Shown piece after piece: positions 9,767 to 17,432 of a stretch of 64,000 nucleotides of DNA. Every line of letters starts with the position of its first letter. Position 1 is the first letter of the stretch. The stretch spans positions 1 to 64,000 of the forward strand of contig JBBKWP010000178.1 of NCBI GenBank assembly GCA_037968995.1, given 5' to 3'. This DNA comes from JAEXNA01 sp037968995 (GTDB taxonomy: Bacteria > Vulcanimicrobiota > Xenobia > Xenobiales > JADMJV01). The translations under genes were made by a program, and so were the position numbers. Below the pieces are notes generated by a model. The model was not told where the DNA came from, searched no databases, and saw only the letters and a list, made by a program, of their open reading frames with translations.

Positions 9767-12363
9767 GAGTCTACTTGTACCGGAATAGAGGACTTCATCT
9801 TCACGCGGCGCCCACTCTTGTTGTCTGTGAACCAAAGCTCAAGTTCGTAAGGTCCCGGGAGCTTGGGAGTCAGAACCTGCAGCGAGAATTCGCTTTCTCG
9901 GGGGAGTTCGAGAGACAACGGTTGGGGAATGAAGTCGACCTCCCAAGCGTAGTCCCCGTTCGGGCGTCGAAATCGATACGCGATATCGACTTCATCGAGG
10001 GAGGTCAAAGGCTGCTCGGACATCCAGTGACCCTGGAGTTGATAGAAGCGGTCCGTTTTGAACTGTGGGAAATCAACGTCGATCCGCAGAGCCTCCAGTC
10101 GCTGAAGAAAATCTACGGTGAATTCGAAACTGGCCTTCGTCTGGTCGTCCGCGTCCACAATTCTAGCTTGGTATCTGCCCTCGTCGAGGGGGGTGACGAC
10201 GGTCCAGTTTCGGTGAGTTGTTCCGGTTGCAATGGAGTAGTATAAGGGCGACACGTCGGCCTTGTCGATGACGAGGGTCGCCCGGCTTTCGGCTCCAGGG
10301 TTGACGAGTTGAACAGGGACTTGGAATCGTGAGCCTAGGCGCAAAGACTCGTTGTCGATGGCCTTGGGGTCGACGGCAAGGCTCCAATGGGTGGATAGGT
10401 TCTTAGGAGCCTCCGAAACAGGAACGTCCACAGCGATGATTTGCTTTCCGAAGAACTGGTGCGGCAAAACTTTGAGCTTTTTAACGACGCTCTCGGGTAG
10501 GCGCCCGGTGTCGGCCAGTAGCCAGCGCACTTTGCTTCCCTCCAAGAGAACGAGGTCGCCGGACGCCCAAAACGCTCTATAAAGCCCGTTTTGGTGGAAC
10601 GCGGGATTTCCGTGAGGGCCTCCCTCGGTCTCTGATGGATAGGCATGCCCGGCAGGGAACACTCCCGACAGGGTGGCGGTGACGACGTCAGGCCAGAGTC
10701 CCGAGGGTCGGTCATTGAGAAAATTCGTCATCACCTGCTGGCCGGGGAGGGTTCGGTCTCGGAGCCATTCGCAGGCTTCCATAATGTCCACTGTGAGGCC
10801 AAAAGTGGGCTCATTGAGTCGCCACTGCTTCACCTCGGGGAACCATTGATATCCCTTTTTCTGGCTGGCGATGAACGCGTCGTTGACCAGTTTCTCTCCG
10901 GCCGCGAGGCTGGCGGCAAGGATGGCGATAGCGCAGAGAAACTTTGCGCTGCCGGCTCTGAAAGTGATTTGAGGTTCCGGCTTTCGCCGCCAGCGAATGG
11001 GGCGGGCTTCGAGCCACTCCCCAAGGGCAAGTCCCAGGGCGGCAGCGAATCCGAAGGCCGCTGAGAACTCCCAGCGAAAGTACTCCGATTCAAAAATTGG
11101 ACCGAAGTAGAACAGTCCAGGCAACACATAAGAGATCGCCGCGAAGAGCCAGAACGACATGCCGAGGCTCGAGCGACGCAGCAGCCAAAGGGACAAAGGC
11201 GCTAGATACAGTGGAAGCCAGTGAGTGCGAAGGAATCTCGGTTCCCAGATGTAGAGATAGCCCTCCCCTTGAGGTGGACGATAGAAACTTTCGAACAAGG
11301 ATGTGCGGTAGGCGACCGAGGTTCGATGATACCCCGCAGTCGAGGTCAAGACCTGGAACATGTGCTCTTTCGGAAAGGTCACGGAAACCCGAAGTCCCTG
11401 ATTTTGTTCCGCTCGCTCCAGTTCCGGGTGGAGTCCTCGATGGGCCATGTCGGTGAACGCACCCCCTTCAGTCACCGCGAGACCCATCGCCAAAACGGCG
11501 GTGACCAAAAGTCCGATCCAAGCGTTTCTGGAGCGCGCGAAAAGGGCAAAGAGCGCAAGCCCTGTAGCGAGTAGCAGGGCGAAATTCGTCATGTAGACGA
11601 GTTGATAGGTTCCAAGTACTACGCCGGCCACGAGCCAGGTCGACCAAGTGGCTCCCCTCAGAACTTTATTCATAAGATAAAACAGGAGAACGAGGTGGGG
11701 ATAGGCCAGTCCGTTGGACCCGTCATAGCTATCGATGAGACCTACTCGAAAGCCACAATCCATTCCAAAGAAGACCATGCTCGCCACTAAGAACCCGCGC
11801 CCTTGCGATGCGGTGAAGGCCCGCACGCCGGCGAACAGCGTCAAGAAGGTGGACAGTTGTAAAAGTGGCGTGACCCACCACGTGGTAAAGGCGGGGTCGG
11901 TCTTTTCTTGAGTTAGGGTGGCCATCAGTAAGTCGCGACCGAAGTGTCCATTCATCGCGAGGTCTGGGAAGAGGGGGTTCACGGGAGGGTAAATGCCCCG
12001 CTGAAAGGCCACGATCTGACTGTCGTGGAGCCAGCGATCTCCGTCGAGCACGTGAACTTGATGATACTGGGTGAAGACCAGGACCACGAAGGTGCTGAAG
12101 ACGAGTAGGCCTCCTTGCCATCGGGACATGGCTTGCCACACTGGGGGTTTTCGCCCGGGCAGGGCGACCAAGACAGCCGTGCCGATCAGGAGGCTACCTA
12201 AGATCCACCCTGATGGGGTCTTTATGTTGGCTAGGGCCACCAACGCCGAACTGCCGAGTAGAGGTCCCAAGGCCAAGATAAGAAGAAGGCAGGTTTCCTT
12301 GAGCGCACGCCAGGCAAGGACGCTACCGAAAAGACTAGCGACTCCAAAAAGGAGGTATTCCAT
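9763..12363 (-). CDS. Large polytopic membrane protein, paralogue 4
   Basis: About 866 residues from ATG 12363, which shares one base with the TGA of the methyltransferase upstream (TGATG), so the two are translationally coupled. A longer frame to 12507 lies inside that gene and is unlikely. N-terminus MEYLLFGVASLFGSVLAWRA, then about 12 membrane segments. Signature loop: GDRWLHDSQIVAFQRGIYPP, then VNPLFPDLAMNGHFGRDL; later FESEYFRWEFSAAFGFA. The soluble tail of ~370 residues is the longest in the family and seems to hold two beta-sandwich-like units (VDFPQFKTDRFYQLQGHW begins the second). It is the clearest member for defining the family. Function unknown. Confidence 0.82.
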   Translation of the reverse strand: MEYLLFGVASLFGSVLAWRALKETCLLLILALGPLLGSSALVALANIKTPSGWILGSLLIGTAVLVALPGRKPPVWQAMSRWQGGLLVFSTFVVLVFTQYHQVHVLDGDRWLHDSQIVAFQRGIYPPVNPLFPDLAMNGHFGRDLLMATLTQEKTDPAFTTWWVTPLLQLSTFLTLFAGVRAFTASQGRGFLVASMVFFGMDCGFRVGLIDSYDGSNGLAYPHLVLLFYLMNKVLRGATWSTWLVAGVVLGTYQLVYMTNFALLLATGLALFALFARSRNAWIGLLVTAVLAMGLAVTEGGAFTDMAHRGLHPELERAEQNQGLRVSVTFPKEHMFQVLTSTAGYHRTSVAYRTSLFESFYRPPQGEGYLYIWEPRFLRTHWLPLYLAPLSLWLLRRSSLGMSFWLFAAISYVLPGLFYFGPIFESEYFRWEFSAAFGFAAALGLALGEWLEARPIRWRRKPEPQITFRAGSAKFLCAIAILAASLAAGEKLVNDAFIASQKKGYQWFPEVKQWRLNEPTFGLTVDIMEACEWLRDRTLPGQQVMTNFLNDRPSGLWPDVVTATLSGVFPAGHAYPSETEGGPHGNPAFHQNGLYRAFWASGDLVLLEGSKVRWLLADTGRLPESVVKKLKVLPHQFFGKQIIAVDVPVSEAPKNLSTHWSLAVDPKAIDNESLRLGSRFQVPVQLVNPGAESRATLVIDKADVSPLYYSIATGTTHRNWTVVTPLDEGRYQARIVDADDQTKASFEFTVDFLQRLEALRIDVDFPQFKTDRFYQLQGHWMSEQPLTSLDEVDIAYRFRRPNGDYAWEVDFIPQPLSLELPRESEFSLQVLTPKLPGPYELELWFTDNKSGRRVKMKSSIPVQVDS

Positions 12364-13277
12364 CAGCTTTTCTGGGCGAGGACGACATAGCCCGTCATCG
12401 CCGGTAGCCAGATCGGGATCTCCGGGAGTTTCAGGCGGCGAGTCAATGCGAGAAGTCGATGGTGGCCGGTCCAAGCCAGTACGGAATCGAGAGTCACTCG
12501 ACGCCATTCACCCTTGCAGTGCAGGGTGGTGAATCCGGAACGCTCTAGGAGCATTGCGATATTTTTTCGGTTGAAACAGAAAAGGCTGTTGTAGAGTATC
12601 TTGTTGTCGCCCAACAGGATGGGACGGAGGAGATGGTCGAAGTCCCAAAAGTTGAAATAGACAAATCCGCCGGGTTTTAAGATCTCGTGGACCCTTTCAA
12701 ACAGCTTCCTGGGGTCGTGAAAGTTCGAATCGCACCCCCAGAAAGTCACGGCGTCGAAGGACTCTGGCTCGAGGTCTAGATCGTCGAAGTCCACGGCCGC
12801 GATGTCCACTCCATACTCTTCACGGCCGTAACGCGCCATGTCCTCAGAGAGTTCGACACCGAGTCCCGTCATTCCAACATCGATTGCGTTCTTCAAAAAA
12901 AAGCCCGTGGCGCACCCGATATCTAAGAGATGACCGCCATTCTTAAGATGCGCGCTCAGCAGCGTCATTCGCTGACGTCCCAGTTCGAGTCGTTGAACGT
13001 CGTCCTTTTGATAGGACTTGTAGCCCATTCGGTGACCGTCCTCGGAGCGCTCGTCACCCTGCCAGTAGAAGTCGGAATTGTAGATGGCGGCTAAGGCCTC
13101 ACGAGTGGGCCGGGGATTCTGAAACAACAGTCGACAGGTCCCGCATCGAGTCCAATAAAAGTCCGAACCCAAATACTGGCGATGGTAAACCCTCTCGAAC
13201 TCGGTTCCTTCACAGACGATACAGGTCGTGAGAGGTTCGAAGGTCAGCTTCTGGGCCAGAGCCGCTCCATCGGCCAA
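12363..13277 (-). CDS. Zinc-ribbon class I SAM-dependent methyltransferase (paralogue of 3017-3910)
   Basis: 304 residues. The N-terminal zinc ribbon has Cys19/Cys22 and Cys45/Cys48, followed by the YNSDFYWQGDE segment also seen in the paralogue (YDSGSYWQGGA). SAM motif I, LLDIGCATGFFL, lies near 118-129. FWGCDSNFHDPRKLF matches AWGCDSNFDNPRQAF in the 3017 gene. The start is TTG 13277, two bases after the TAA of the upstream gene; no in-frame ATG lies near it. It overlaps the membrane gene downstream by one base, so this methyltransferase and membrane-protein pairing occurs twice in the window. Likely O- or N-methylation of a sugar or lipid; acceptor unknown. Confidence 0.85.
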   Translation of the reverse strand: MADGAALAQKLTFEPLTTCIVCEGTEFERVYHRQYLGSDFYWTRCGTCRLLFQNPRPTREALAAIYNSDFYWQGDERSEDGHRMGYKSYQKDDVQRLELGRQRMTLLSAHLKNGGHLLDIGCATGFFLKNAIDVGMTGLGVELSEDMARYGREEYGVDIAAVDFDDLDLEPESFDAVTFWGCDSNFHDPRKLFERVHEILKPGGFVYFNFWDFDHLLRPILLGDNKILYNSLFCFNRKNIAMLLERSGFTTLHCKGEWRRVTLDSVLAWTGHHRLLALTRRLKLPEIPIWLPAMTGYVVLAQKS

Positions 13278-13278
13278 G

Positions 13279-14568
13279 TTACTTTTCAGCTTTCGCCGGC
13301 GGAGCGGTTTTGGCCGAGGTGGTATCGACGTTGTCAGAATAAAAATCGGTCAGCAACGGAATTCCGTCCACCGTCGGGTAAACTCGGTCGGACTGGTGAC
13401 AGACAAAGGCGTCGCTCTCTTTGACTAACGGAGCCTTGCTGGTCGGGCAGATGAGGTGGTCTTCCCAAACGAACTTGCCAGTTCTCTTTGGTGAGGATCC
13501 ACGTTTTTGGGCGGTCACGAAGATGTAACCTCCACGCTGCTCCTTATAACAGAGTTCTTCGTCGAGTCGGATCAGGGGAGCGACCACGGACTTCATCATC
13601 GGGCGATAGGTGGCCCTCAGGAGCTTTTTGCCTTCTTCCCCTTCCAAGCGAGACTGGGCATTCAAGTTGAAAAGAGCTTGCCAGTCATAGAACAGGTAAG
13701 AGAGTTGGGACAGTCTAGGCGAGAGAAGATAGCGCACCGTGATATTCTCGAAGCCGAGTTCCATCAAGGTTTCAATATACCAATTCTTTTCGCCCGGGGT
13801 ACCGTCGGCTCCGAAGCCGCTCAGGAAGTAGCGACTGAACTCTGTCGCCAGATCCTTAAAACCTAGCATCTCAAAGAATTGGCACAAGGGCTTCATCTCG
13901 GTGAGGTGAGAGCTAATATCAGTAAGAGCGACCTGTCCTCCGGGCTCCAAAACTCGAGAAATCTCTTCAAGAGCTTTTTTTCGCCCCATCTGTACATGGT
14001 AGAGGCAGTTGAGCGCGTAAACTCTTTGAAAGGTTTCGTCGGCGAACGGGATATTGCCCATGTCCATGGCCACATAGGCCTTGTGAGACTTCCTTTTTCT
14101 GGCTTCCATCAGGTTGCTCACCATGATGTCGGCGCCCACGTCAAGGGGGCGGCCACCCAGCGTGAAGGTGGAATTTTGGCCTTGGCCGATTCCGAGGTCT
14201 AAGGAAGGCGAGGCGGGGGAGACCAGACGAAAGACCTGTCTGTTGAGGGGAAAGATCATGGGTGAGTGGGACAGATTGTGGAGGTCCTTCTCGAACACCT
14301 CATCGATCTCATCGAGTTGGCTTTGGCACTCGATCTGATCGAGCCCCTCATGCTCGCCGGCGGCGCGAACCAAGACCGGCAGAAACTTGAGAAAATACTG
14401 CTCTAAAAACTCAGGCCCCTGGTCGCCGAGGGCTTCTTTCATGAGTTTGCGGACTCTCGTCTTGAAATCTAGATAGCGGGCTTCTTGAGGATCAAATCGC
14501 GGCCTTACGGGGGGCTTGATGTCGAGAACATTTTGCAAATCGAGGAGCGCCCGGTCGCGGACATCCAT
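13279..14568 (-). CDS. SAM-dependent methyltransferase with C-terminal Trm112-like zinc domain
   Basis: 429 residues. The helical N-terminal region is ~115 residues. A class I SAM domain follows, with DLGIGQGQNSTF near residue 123 as motif I and VYALNCLYHVQMGRKKALEEI typical of Methyltransf_11. The C-terminus (CPTSKAPLV...YPTVDGIPLL) matches the Trm112p/YcaR-like small domain, though the second Cys pair is reduced. ATG start at 14568 lies 5 bases after the upstream glycosyltransferase stop. Same strand and tight spacing as its neighbours, so probably one transcript with the XRE regulator, FMO and GT2. Substrate unknown. Confidence 0.8.
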   Translation of the reverse strand: MDVRDRALLDLQNVLDIKPPVRPRFDPQEARYLDFKTRVRKLMKEALGDQGPEFLEQYFLKFLPVLVRAAGEHEGLDQIECQSQLDEIDEVFEKDLHNLSHSPMIFPLNRQVFRLVSPASPSLDLGIGQGQNSTFTLGGRPLDVGADIMVSNLMEARKRKSHKAYVAMDMGNIPFADETFQRVYALNCLYHVQMGRKKALEEISRVLEPGGQVALTDISSHLTEMKPLCQFFEMLGFKDLATEFSRYFLSGFGADGTPGEKNWYIETLMELGFENITVRYLLSPRLSQLSYLFYDWQALFNLNAQSRLEGEEGKKLLRATYRPMMKSVVAPLIRLDEELCYKEQRGGYIFVTAQKRGSSPKRTGKFVWEDHLICPTSKAPLVKESDAFVCHQSDRVYPTVDGIPLLTDFYSDNVDTTSAKTAPPAKAEK

Positions 14569-14572
14569 AGTT

Positions 14573-15361
14573 TTAATAGCTCACTTTCGTTAGGGTCTGG
14601 TCAGGAATAGATGTCTTGCTACGAACGCCACCCGCGGGGAGGTCGAAACCCTGGGGCAGCATTGGCTTTTTGAGGACGAACCAACGAAACCAAAAGGAAA
14701 AGATTTCACCCATCGTTCGATAGATTAGCCGCGGGTCGCCACCCGTCGCCTTGCCGGCGCGTCGAGGCAGATACTCTATGCCGACCTCTTTGATAGAAAA
14801 GCCAGCTTCTTTGGCCCTATAAAGCATTTCTGAGCAAAGGAAAGGCGTTCTGGCACGCAGGCCCACAGTTTGCAAGAAATCGCGTCGATGGATCTGTAGG
14901 GTATGAACCGCTTCGAATTGGTAAGGGAAGAGAGTTCTTTGCAGATAAACGTTGATCATCGTCTGGATCTTTCGGAACCCGGGGTGAGATTTCAGGTCCG
15001 TGCGGTAAGCGCTGACCGCGTCGTGCTCCTCGAAATGAACGAGCAGTGAGGGGAGGACGGCGGTATCATAGAATCCGTCCACCGTGGCATACGCGACGAC
15101 GTCTTTGCTGGCCAAAGAGTAAGCTAGGTGTAGATTCGCTCCGGGTCCGCAGTTGATGGGAAGATCAAGGACTTTGACGTTCTCATGATCGGCGGCGAAG
15201 TTGTGCATAATCGCCAGGGAGGCGTCGGTGCTTCCGTCGTTCACCATGAAGATTTCCCAGTCTAGGCCTGCGCCCTCGAGGTCGCTCACGGTCTTTACCA
15301 TAAAGTCTTCCAGGAGAACTTCCTCATTCAGGACAGGTACGACCAGTGTTAGAGAGACCAT
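14573..15361 (-). CDS. Family 2 glycosyltransferase (polyprenyl-phosphate type)
   Basis: About 262 residues from ATG 15361, preceded by GGAAG at a 5-base spacing; the TTG at 15373 is weaker. GT2 GT-A fold: LTLVVPVLNEEVLLEDF at the N-terminus, VNDGSTDAS as the nucleotide-sugar DxD-type motif, and ATVDGFYD where processive enzymes carry DxD. The C-terminus holds SIKEVGIEYLPRRAGKATG, then an aromatic, probably membrane-binding helix (IFSFWFRWFVL). Architecture is close to dolichyl-phosphate mannosyltransferase-like proteins. It is paralogous to the GT2 at 41070, which ends with the same FWFRW element. Donor and acceptor unknown. Confidence 0.88.
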   Translation of the reverse strand: MVSLTLVVPVLNEEVLLEDFMVKTVSDLEGAGLDWEIFMVNDGSTDASLAIMHNFAADHENVKVLDLPINCGPGANLHLAYSLASKDVVAYATVDGFYDTAVLPSLLVHFEEHDAVSAYRTDLKSHPGFRKIQTMINVYLQRTLFPYQFEAVHTLQIHRRDFLQTVGLRARTPFLCSEMLYRAKEAGFSIKEVGIEYLPRRAGKATGGDPRLIYRTMGEIFSFWFRWFVLKKPMLPQGFDLPAGGVRSKTSIPDQTLTKVSY

Positions 15362-15476
15362 TTTGACTTCCAATCAACTTTTTCTGGGCCATCGCGTCCA
15401 GGGACTTCTTCGGCCAAAGTTCTGGCAATTATAAGGAGCGTGCCATGGCACGTCAACCTTAATAGGATCGACCGCA

Positions 15477-16571
15477 TCAATGCCAAACCGCTCGGTTTTT
15501 ATCCACTAGACGAATGGAGACTTGCCGAATCACCCGGGGAGCATCTTCTCGAATCCCACGAAGGTAGCGACTTCTGATCGAAAACTGATTGTCGAACCCC
15601 AAAAAGAACAAGCCTTCGTGTTGGGGATGTTCCCCTTGCTTGAGTTGGCGGGGCGCTATGGGCGGACCGCCGACCAAGGGGTGTAGATGAGTCCACTCGC
15701 TGAGATAGCCGGTGGCGAAGAGGACTAAGTCGAAAGCTTCCTCGCGCCCGTCGGTGAAAATCACTGTGTTCTTGGTGAACGATTGGATGTCTGGAAAAAT
15801 CTGAACGCGTCCAGAGTCCATCATCTCTTTGGTTTTCCCTCCAGCCATCCGAGGGTAGGAATTGGCCTTGACCTTGAGGCTTGCCATCAACCACTCGAAG
15901 CCGAGGACGAAGGGAGAGTTGACTCCTTGCCAAAATGGCGAGGGTCCGAACTTCATACTTCCGCGATGACTCAGGTTCAGGTCATACTCGTGACGCGCTA
16001 GGTCGATCAAGAGTTCGCCCGCCGTGACGCGTTTACCGACGATCAAGAGGCGCGCCCTTTTGCTGCCAAGGATGTCCGCCAGGGCCTCGGGGTCCCGATA
16101 GGCGTGAGCGTGCATCACCTTTACCTCGGTGGTGTCGAGTCCCGGGTACTCTGGTGAATAAGGGTACCTGTAAAAGCCGGTCGCATTGATGACAATAGGG
16201 GCGGTGAAAGATTCCGTCGCAGTATGTACGCGAAACAGGCTTCCTTTGGCGGTGCTCTCTTGCGTCAGACCTGTAGCGGGTCGATTCGTGAGTACGGGAA
16301 GGTCGTAATTGCGAGCGTACCGTTCCAGGTAGGCTCCGTACTCACGACAGCGTGGGCGTCTTAAGATGTGCGAAGGGGCGACCGCCGCACCCGGCAGAAA
16401 ATTGTTGAGCCAAGGTCCAAGATGAAAAGACCGCGGCATCTTGTGGAATGAGTGTCCCACGCGGTCGCCTGCCTCGAGAATGAGAGTAGGGACTCGAAGA
16501 TTCTTTAGGAGGTAGCCTGCGTAGAGCCCTGCGGGGCCGCCACCGATAATAACGACTTCGGCATTTGGCAT
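15477..16571 (-). CDS. FAD-dependent monooxygenase/oxidoreductase (FMO-like)
   Basis: 364 residues. The N-terminal dinucleotide site VVIIGGGPAGLYAGYLL binds FAD, and a LFATGYLSEW segment (ATGY) near residue 290 is typical of flavin-containing monooxygenases and related NAD(P)H-dependent enzymes. The usual second GxGxxG site is altered to LLIVGKRVTAGELLIDLA near residue 170, which still fits a Rossmann turn. It lies between the XRE regulator and the GT2 on the minus strand, divergent from the Pfa operon, and could act on a lipid or polyene made there; that is inference from position. No clear ribosome site precedes the ATG at 16571. Confidence 0.82.
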   Translation of the reverse strand: MPNAEVVIIGGGPAGLYAGYLLKNLRVPTLILEAGDRVGHSFHKMPRSFHLGPWLNNFLPGAAVAPSHILRRPRCREYGAYLERYARNYDLPVLTNRPATGLTQESTAKGSLFRVHTATESFTAPIVINATGFYRYPYSPEYPGLDTTEVKVMHAHAYRDPEALADILGSKRARLLIVGKRVTAGELLIDLARHEYDLNLSHRGSMKFGPSPFWQGVNSPFVLGFEWLMASLKVKANSYPRMAGGKTKEMMDSGRVQIFPDIQSFTKNTVIFTDGREEAFDLVLFATGYLSEWTHLHPLVGGPPIAPRQLKQGEHPQHEGLFFLGFDNQFSIRSRYLRGIREDAPRVIRQVSIRLVDKNRAVWH

Positions 16572-16580
16572 GGGAGGAAA

Positions 16581-17159
16581 TTAAGTCTCCGGTGACGTCG
16601 GATGGAACTCTCTCGATGGAACTTTCGCCATCTCGATGGAATAAAGGCTGTGCGCGATCATCTCTACGGATTCCTCGAACACTTCTTCTGAATCCTCGGT
16701 GAATTCGGCTTCTCGCTCCAGGATCGCCCGGGCGCGAGAAAGATAAGGTGCGAAGTCAACGACCACCGGTCCGGAACCCTCGCCACTCATCATCGGTGTG
16801 TGCGAGGAGGCGGGAAGGTTGGGGCCAATGACTTGCTGGAATTCGCTTTGGATGGCATCGAGGTAAAGACGTACCCTGGAAAGGTTAGCGATCGCCGTTT
16901 CCGCGTTTTCGACCGAGATGGTAGCGGGCTGCTCACCGAAAAACCACCAAACGGGTCGCTTGACTGCGTGAGCGTATCGGTAGAGGACCTGCACCGGCAT
17001 GTCCCGCCGTCCGGTGAAGTAGTCGCGTAGCTCGTCGGCTGAATCCAGATGCAGCATCGGAGCGAGGGCCGTGAATGAATAACCAGTCTCGATTTGCGCG
17101 CTGTGAAGTTTTGCGCGGAATTCGGCCGTAAAATGGTCATCAGCACGTTTCGTTGACAT
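16581..17159 (-). CDS. XRE-like helix-turn-helix protein, putative regulator
   Basis: 192 residues. Residues ~10-75 look like a Cro/C1 (XRE) helix-turn-helix: FRAKLHSAQIETGYSFTAL, then MLHLDSADELRDYFTGRRDM, then a third helix VLYRYAHAVKRPVWWFFGE. The remaining ~115 residues are mainly helical and acidic with no domain I recognise. It is the first gene of the minus-strand run and faces the Pfa operon across 273 bases, the usual place for a local transcriptional regulator. An ATG at 17159 follows an AAGGG element. Regulator assignment rests on the HTH pattern and position; DNA targets are unknown. Confidence 0.65.
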   Translation of the reverse strand: MSTKRADDHFTAEFRAKLHSAQIETGYSFTALAPMLHLDSADELRDYFTGRRDMPVQVLYRYAHAVKRPVWWFFGEQPATISVENAETAIANLSRVRLYLDAIQSEFQQVIGPNLPASSHTPMMSGEGSGPVVVDFAPYLSRARAILEREAEFTEDSEEVFEESVEMIAHSLYSIEMAKVPSREFHPTSPET

Positions 17160-17432
17160 AGCGGGGCCCTTTCGGCTGCTTCGTCAACATCCTCTCTTTG
17201 GGGCGAGAAAAAAAAAGAGTAAGCTCACGCAATAAACCTCATTCAAGCCACGTTATACCTTCGAGCATCGTGTCGCCATAGGCGGATTGTCGCCTTCGCA
17301 TACATAAGATGTGTTCGGGGACCGGGCCACGAAGCGACTCGCCGACCGCGACTGCTTGGAGCAGAACCGTTGTGGCGCTCAACTGATGCTAGACGGAGAA
17401 TATCCGGACCAAAAGATTGCAGGCTAAAGAAG
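17160..17432. other. Divergent intergenic region upstream of the Pfa/Ole operon
   Basis: 273 bases without a gene, separating the XRE-like regulator from the enoyl reductase. It should contain the promoters for both directions. There is a nine-A run near 17209-17217 and a small inverted repeat (AGGCG...CGCCT around 17280-17295). I see no -35/-10 pair good enough to call. Confidence 0.5.

Noticed and set aside
17282..17310. A TTGTCG / TAAGAT pair as a promoter for pfaD
   Set aside because: Spacing is only about 12 bases, too short for a sigma-70 promoter.
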